In this document: positions 61,644-64,000 of the stretch, piece by piece
Layout: each line of letters begins with the position of its first letter
Position numbering within the stretch: position 1 is the stretch's first letter
DNA from: RBG-13-68-16 sp050018455
GTDB taxonomy: Bacteria; Acidobacteriota; Thermoanaerobaculia; Thermoanaerobaculales; Thermoanaerobaculaceae
DNA length: 64,000 bases
NCBI GenBank assembly: GCA_050018455.1
Contig: JBEKAA010000011.1
Span: 1 to 64,000 of the forward strand
Direction of reading: 5' to 3'
The notes under the pieces: generated by a model
Told to the model about the DNA's origin: nothing
Seen by the model: only the letters and a program-made list of their open reading frames with translations
The model's database searches: none
Program-made: the position numbers and the translations under genes

Positions 61644-62135
61644 CTACGCGGCATCACGGGGGGACGTCGTCACGGGCTGCGCCTGGCCGGGTACCTCGAG
61701 GAGTGCCGCCGCCTTGGCGCGCCGCGGCCAGAGCACCACCATCCCGCCGGCCGCGACGCCGGTGAAGATGATGAACCAGTCGAGGTGGCCGGACAGGAAG
61801 AACAGCACGAGCCCCAGGATGGCCACGGCCTCGATTCGGGCGAACGCGACGACGTGGGCGGCGAAATGAGCCGCGAGAAGCCGATCCGGTTGCTGCCCAA
61901 CGACGTAGACACGACGCGGCGCGGCCAGCATGACCCGGTAGACCGGCATGATCGTCACCAGGTTGACGGCGGCGAGGAATGCGAACCCCCACAGGAGCGT
62001 CTCGGCCTGCGGAAAGGCGGGCTTGACCGGGAGGCGGAGTGCGAAAACGGCCACGCCATACACGGCAAGGCTCGCCAGCATGGCGCCGCACACGACCTGG
62101 AGGCGTTGGGTGTGACGCTCCACCGTCTGCTCCAT
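61644..62135 (-). CDS. Four-helix membrane protein, unknown
   Basis: 163-residue protein with four hydrophobic segments (GAMLASLAVYGVAVFALRLP, ETLLWGFAFLAAVNLVTIMP, IEAVAILGLVLFFLSGHLDW, FIIFTGVAAGGMVVLWPRRA). No motif recognised. ATG 62135 after GGGAGG. Confidence 0.65.
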   Translation of the reverse strand: MEQTVERHTQRLQVVCGAMLASLAVYGVAVFALRLPVKPAFPQAETLLWGFAFLAAVNLVTIMPVYRVMLAAPRRVYVVGQQPDRLLAAHFAAHVVAFARIEAVAILGLVLFFLSGHLDWFIIFTGVAAGGMVVLWPRRAKAAALLEVPGQAQPVTTSPRDAA

Positions 62136-62206
62136 GGCGGCCTCCCTCACGCAAGCGTAGCGAGTGCGGCCAATCGGGTCAATGCAGCCGAAGGGATTTG
62201 ACACAG

Positions 62207-62231
62207 CGAAACCCCGCGAGGCGGGGTTTCG
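62207..62231 (-). terminator. Terminator of the Gfo/Idh gene
   Basis: Perfect 11-bp stem CGAAACCCCGC / GCGGGGTTTCG with a GAG loop, 110 bp downstream of the minus-strand dehydrogenase. Short T-runs occur on both sides, so it could work either way. The rest of 62138-62342 holds no gene. Confidence 0.7.
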
Positions 62232-62342
62232 GCTTGGCGGGATCTCCGCCCGGACATTTGCAGTGGGTGTCGCGGCTGCTACGTCCGTCCAACGCCCGCG
62301 GCCGGTTTGGCAGTACCAATATCGACCGGCCCACGCGGGGTG

Positions 62343-63293
62343 TCAAGGGAGCGAAAACGCGCCGATCGCCTCGACCACGGCGATCGCGGTGGCCAGCGCC
62401 GCGGTGCCGGATTCCCCGTCCACCCAGGCCCCTGCGCAGCCCCGGCACGCACGCTGGAACGCAAGATGCTCTGCCGCGAGGGGTTCCCCTTTTTCGACCG
62501 GAACATCGACGGGCGCGATGGCCGCCTCGGCCCCAGTGCGCACAAGGCGGTAGGCTGAAACGCTCTGTTCGGCGTAGTCGATCGAGTGGTAGGCGTCGGG
62601 CTCGAACAGGCGCAGCTTGCGGACGCGTTCCGAGGAGACGCGGCTGGCCGTGAGGTTGGCCACGCACCCGTTCGCAAACGCGAGCCGAACGTTGGCAAGG
62701 TCGACCCGGGACGACAGCACGGGCACCCCGACGGCACGCACTTCCGTGACCGGTGAACCTCCGTTGATCGCCTGGGCGAGCTGGAGGTCGTGGACCATCA
62801 GGTCGAGGACCACGTCGATGTCGAGTGAGCGCCGGGTGAACGGCGAGAGCCTCTGCGCCTCGAGGTAGCGCGGCCGCGGCGCCCGGGCCAGCACGGCCTG
62901 CACCGCCGGGTTGAAAAACTCGGTGTGTCCGACGCCCAGAGCCACCCCGTTCCGACGTGCGAGCCCGACCATCTCGCGCGCTTGGGCGACCGAGGCCGCG
63001 ATCGGCTTCTCGACCAGGACGTGACGCCCGGCCGCGAGGAACCGCTCCGCCACCTCCCGGTGCGTGACCGTGGGCGACGCGATCACGGCGGCCTCGGCGA
63101 GCGCGACGGCCTCGTCGAGGCTCCCGAGCGGCTGGGCGCCGAACTCGGCGCAGACCGCCTCCAGGCGCGCCCGATCCGGGTCGAACGCGCCCACGCAGCG
63201 CCAGCCGGGCAGGGTGCGCGCCAGACGGACATGGTGGCGGCCAAGGTGGCCGACGCCCACAACCGCAACCGCGAGGGGAGCTTGCTCGCTCAT
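62343..63293 (-). CDS. Gfo/Idh/MocA-family dehydrogenase
   Basis: 316-residue NAD(P)-dependent oxidoreductase: VAVVGVGHLGRHHVRLART (Rossmann GxGxxG), AAVIASPTVTHREVAERFLA, HVLVEKPIAASVAQAREMVG (EKP motif) and VVLDLMVHDLQLAQAINGGS. Likely acts on a sugar or inositol; substrate unknown. ATG 63293. Confidence 0.88.
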   Translation of the reverse strand: MSEQAPLAVAVVGVGHLGRHHVRLARTLPGWRCVGAFDPDRARLEAVCAEFGAQPLGSLDEAVALAEAAVIASPTVTHREVAERFLAAGRHVLVEKPIAASVAQAREMVGLARRNGVALGVGHTEFFNPAVQAVLARAPRPRYLEAQRLSPFTRRSLDIDVVLDLMVHDLQLAQAINGGSPVTEVRAVGVPVLSSRVDLANVRLAFANGCVANLTASRVSSERVRKLRLFEPDAYHSIDYAEQSVSAYRLVRTGAEAAIAPVDVPVEKGEPLAAEHLAFQRACRGCAGAWVDGESGTAALATAIAVVEAIGAFSLP

Positions 63294-63325
63294 GGGCGAG
63301 GAGCTTACGCGGGCGCCGGCCTCTT

Positions 63326-63423
63326 TTCCACTCCGTGGAGGTTCCTTCTTGCCCCGCGGGCTCGGAGGCGAGAGCATCGAGAGATCGCTAGTTCCACTGC
63401 GTGGAGGTGGTCCTTCTTGCCCC
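63326..63423. repeat. Direct repeat pair with small hairpins
   Basis: TTCCACTCCGTGGAGG with TTCCTTCTTGCCCC (63326-63355) and TTCCACTGCGTGGAGG with TGGTCCTTCTTGCCCC (63392-63423). Each has CCAC-(3 nt)-GTGG. The unit spacing is 66 bp. Confidence 0.75.
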
Positions 63424-63440
63424 TCGTGTTCCGCGACCTT

Positions 63441-63586
63441 CGGGCCTTGCGCGCCCCCGCGCGCTGCGGCCCGAAACTCCTCGGCCGCGACCGAGCAGGG
63501 ACGCCCCGCGTTGGGGCCCCTCGCTGTTCGCGAGAGGCAGCGCCAGCGAGACCCCACCGCGGGTCGCCCGCTCGGTGCCCGCGGCC
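63441..63586 (+). other. Highly structured intergenic region before tatD
   Basis: A hairpin at 63441-63473 (CGGGCC..GGCCCG around GCGCGC) is followed by a long imperfect stem: GGCCGCGACCGAGC (63483-63496) pairs with GCTCGGTGCCCGCGGCC (63570-63586), and GCCCCGCG / CCCCACCGCGGG pair inside. The region lies between divergent genes (63294-63710) and has no ORF I can support. Confidence 0.6.
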
Positions 63587-63710
63587 TGCGGAGCCAACGT
63601 CGCTCCACCCGAGGGGCGGGGTTGAAGACCCCCCACCCGCAACGCGGGAGGTCAGGGGTACTCAGGCAAGGCCCACGCGCGACGGGCTAAACTCACGCTC
63701 GGGAGAGGGG

Positions 63711-64000
63711 ATGATCGACTCGCACGCGCACCTGACGATGTTCCCTGCGGACGAACGAGGAGGTGTCCTGGATCGGGCCGCCGAGGCCGGCGTCCGGGTG
63801 ATCCTGGTTCCGGCGACCGGCCGGGACGACCTCGACACGGTCGCCGAGATGGCGGGGCTCGGGGAGGGCCGGACGCCGGGTGCGGTCGGGTTCCACCCCC
63901 ATGAGGCGAGCACCTGCGACGCGGCCTGGAAGCGGCGCGTGGAGACGCTGGCTGCGGCGCCGGGGATCGTGGCGATAGGCGAGATCGGCCTCGACTACCA
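63711..64000 (+). CDS. TatD-family hydrolase (partial)
   Basis: Metal-dependent DNase/hydrolase cut by the window end. MIDSHAHLTMFPADERGGVL, AAEAGVRVILVPATG, AVGFHPHEAS and AIGEIGLDYH show the DxHxH and GxHPH metal motifs. ATG 63711 after GGGAGAGGGG; a -10-like TAAACT lies at 63688. Confidence 0.9.
   Translation, partial: MIDSHAHLTMFPADERGGVLDRAAEAGVRVILVPATGRDDLDTVAEMAGLGEGRTPGAVGFHPHEASTCDAAWKRRVETLAAAPGIVAIGEIGLDY

Noticed and set aside
62207..62231. tRNA or riboswitch remnant
   Set aside because: Only a single simple stem-loop is present.

Overview
The window is a GC-rich bacterial chromosome segment with dense genes, many GTG starts and frequent ATGA or TGATG stop/start overlaps. I see no insertion sequence, integrase, prophage, CRISPR array, rRNA or tRNA. 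The gene content (lipid A-type acyltransferase, Mla lipid transport, TonB, outer-membrane-type proteins) implies a diderm. The combination with exosortase H and zinc-type ribosomal proteins fits an Acidobacteriota-like lineage, but that placement is inference; no 16S gene is present.

Region 1 (1-16.5 kb) is the S10-spc-alpha ribosomal superoperon: tuf, rpsJ, the 50S/30S genes, secY, adk, map, infA, rpmJ, rpsM-K-D, rpoA and rplQ, closed by a strong hairpin terminator. The tuf body uses codons unlike its neighbours and S10 lacks its usual first strand.

Region 2 (16.7-18.6 kb) is a small redox/sulfur-flavoured cluster: DUF2892 membrane protein, ArsR-type repressor with a good promoter, two short ORFs that continue through an in-frame TGA (one a zinc ribbon completed only by reading through, with a SECIS-like hairpin 16 nt after the TGA), an FmdB-like zinc ribbon, and DUF302. 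This is the best candidate for an undescribed selenoprotein pair.

Region 3 (19-36 kb) holds a TonB-like protein, exosortase H with its companion membrane protein, nicotinate phosphoribosyltransferase, an FHA protein, a DAK2-DegV fusion flanked by two related acidic zinc ribbons, an mlaEFD lipid transporter, three GT-C membrane glycosyltransferases and a secreted S9 dipeptidyl peptidase. Region 4 (36-49.8 kb) holds UDP-glucose dehydrogenase, superoxide dismutase with a structured leader, a PilZ protein, an MtaD-type deaminase, TPM and LemA proteins, an LpxL-type acyltransferase, the gmk-rpoZ-coaBC-UDG operon, threonine aldolase and a PolX whose polymerase site looks dead while its PHP domain is intact. 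Region 5 (49.8-64 kb) holds HD-GYP, TPR lipoprotein and roadblock proteins, ftsY-ribD-ribE-unknown-hemW, envelope proteins, an inositol monophosphatase, a diguanylate cyclase, small membrane proteins, a Gfo/Idh dehydrogenase and the start of a tatD gene.

The most striking non-coding feature is a modular family of intergenic repeats. Heptamer or octamer tandem arrays start at or within a few bases of stop codons and face complementary arms further on (after 55309-56289, FHA, ugd, lemA, tonB, ltaE and polX). Polypurine/polypyrimidine inverted repeats share a core word at three loci, and a 125-bp element with inverted ends and a compensated internal hairpin occurs twice. Most of these sit between convergent genes, so they may act as two-way terminators or mRNA 3' ends. 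At two places the repeats run up to genes (TPM protein, hemW) that now lack an obvious start codon.
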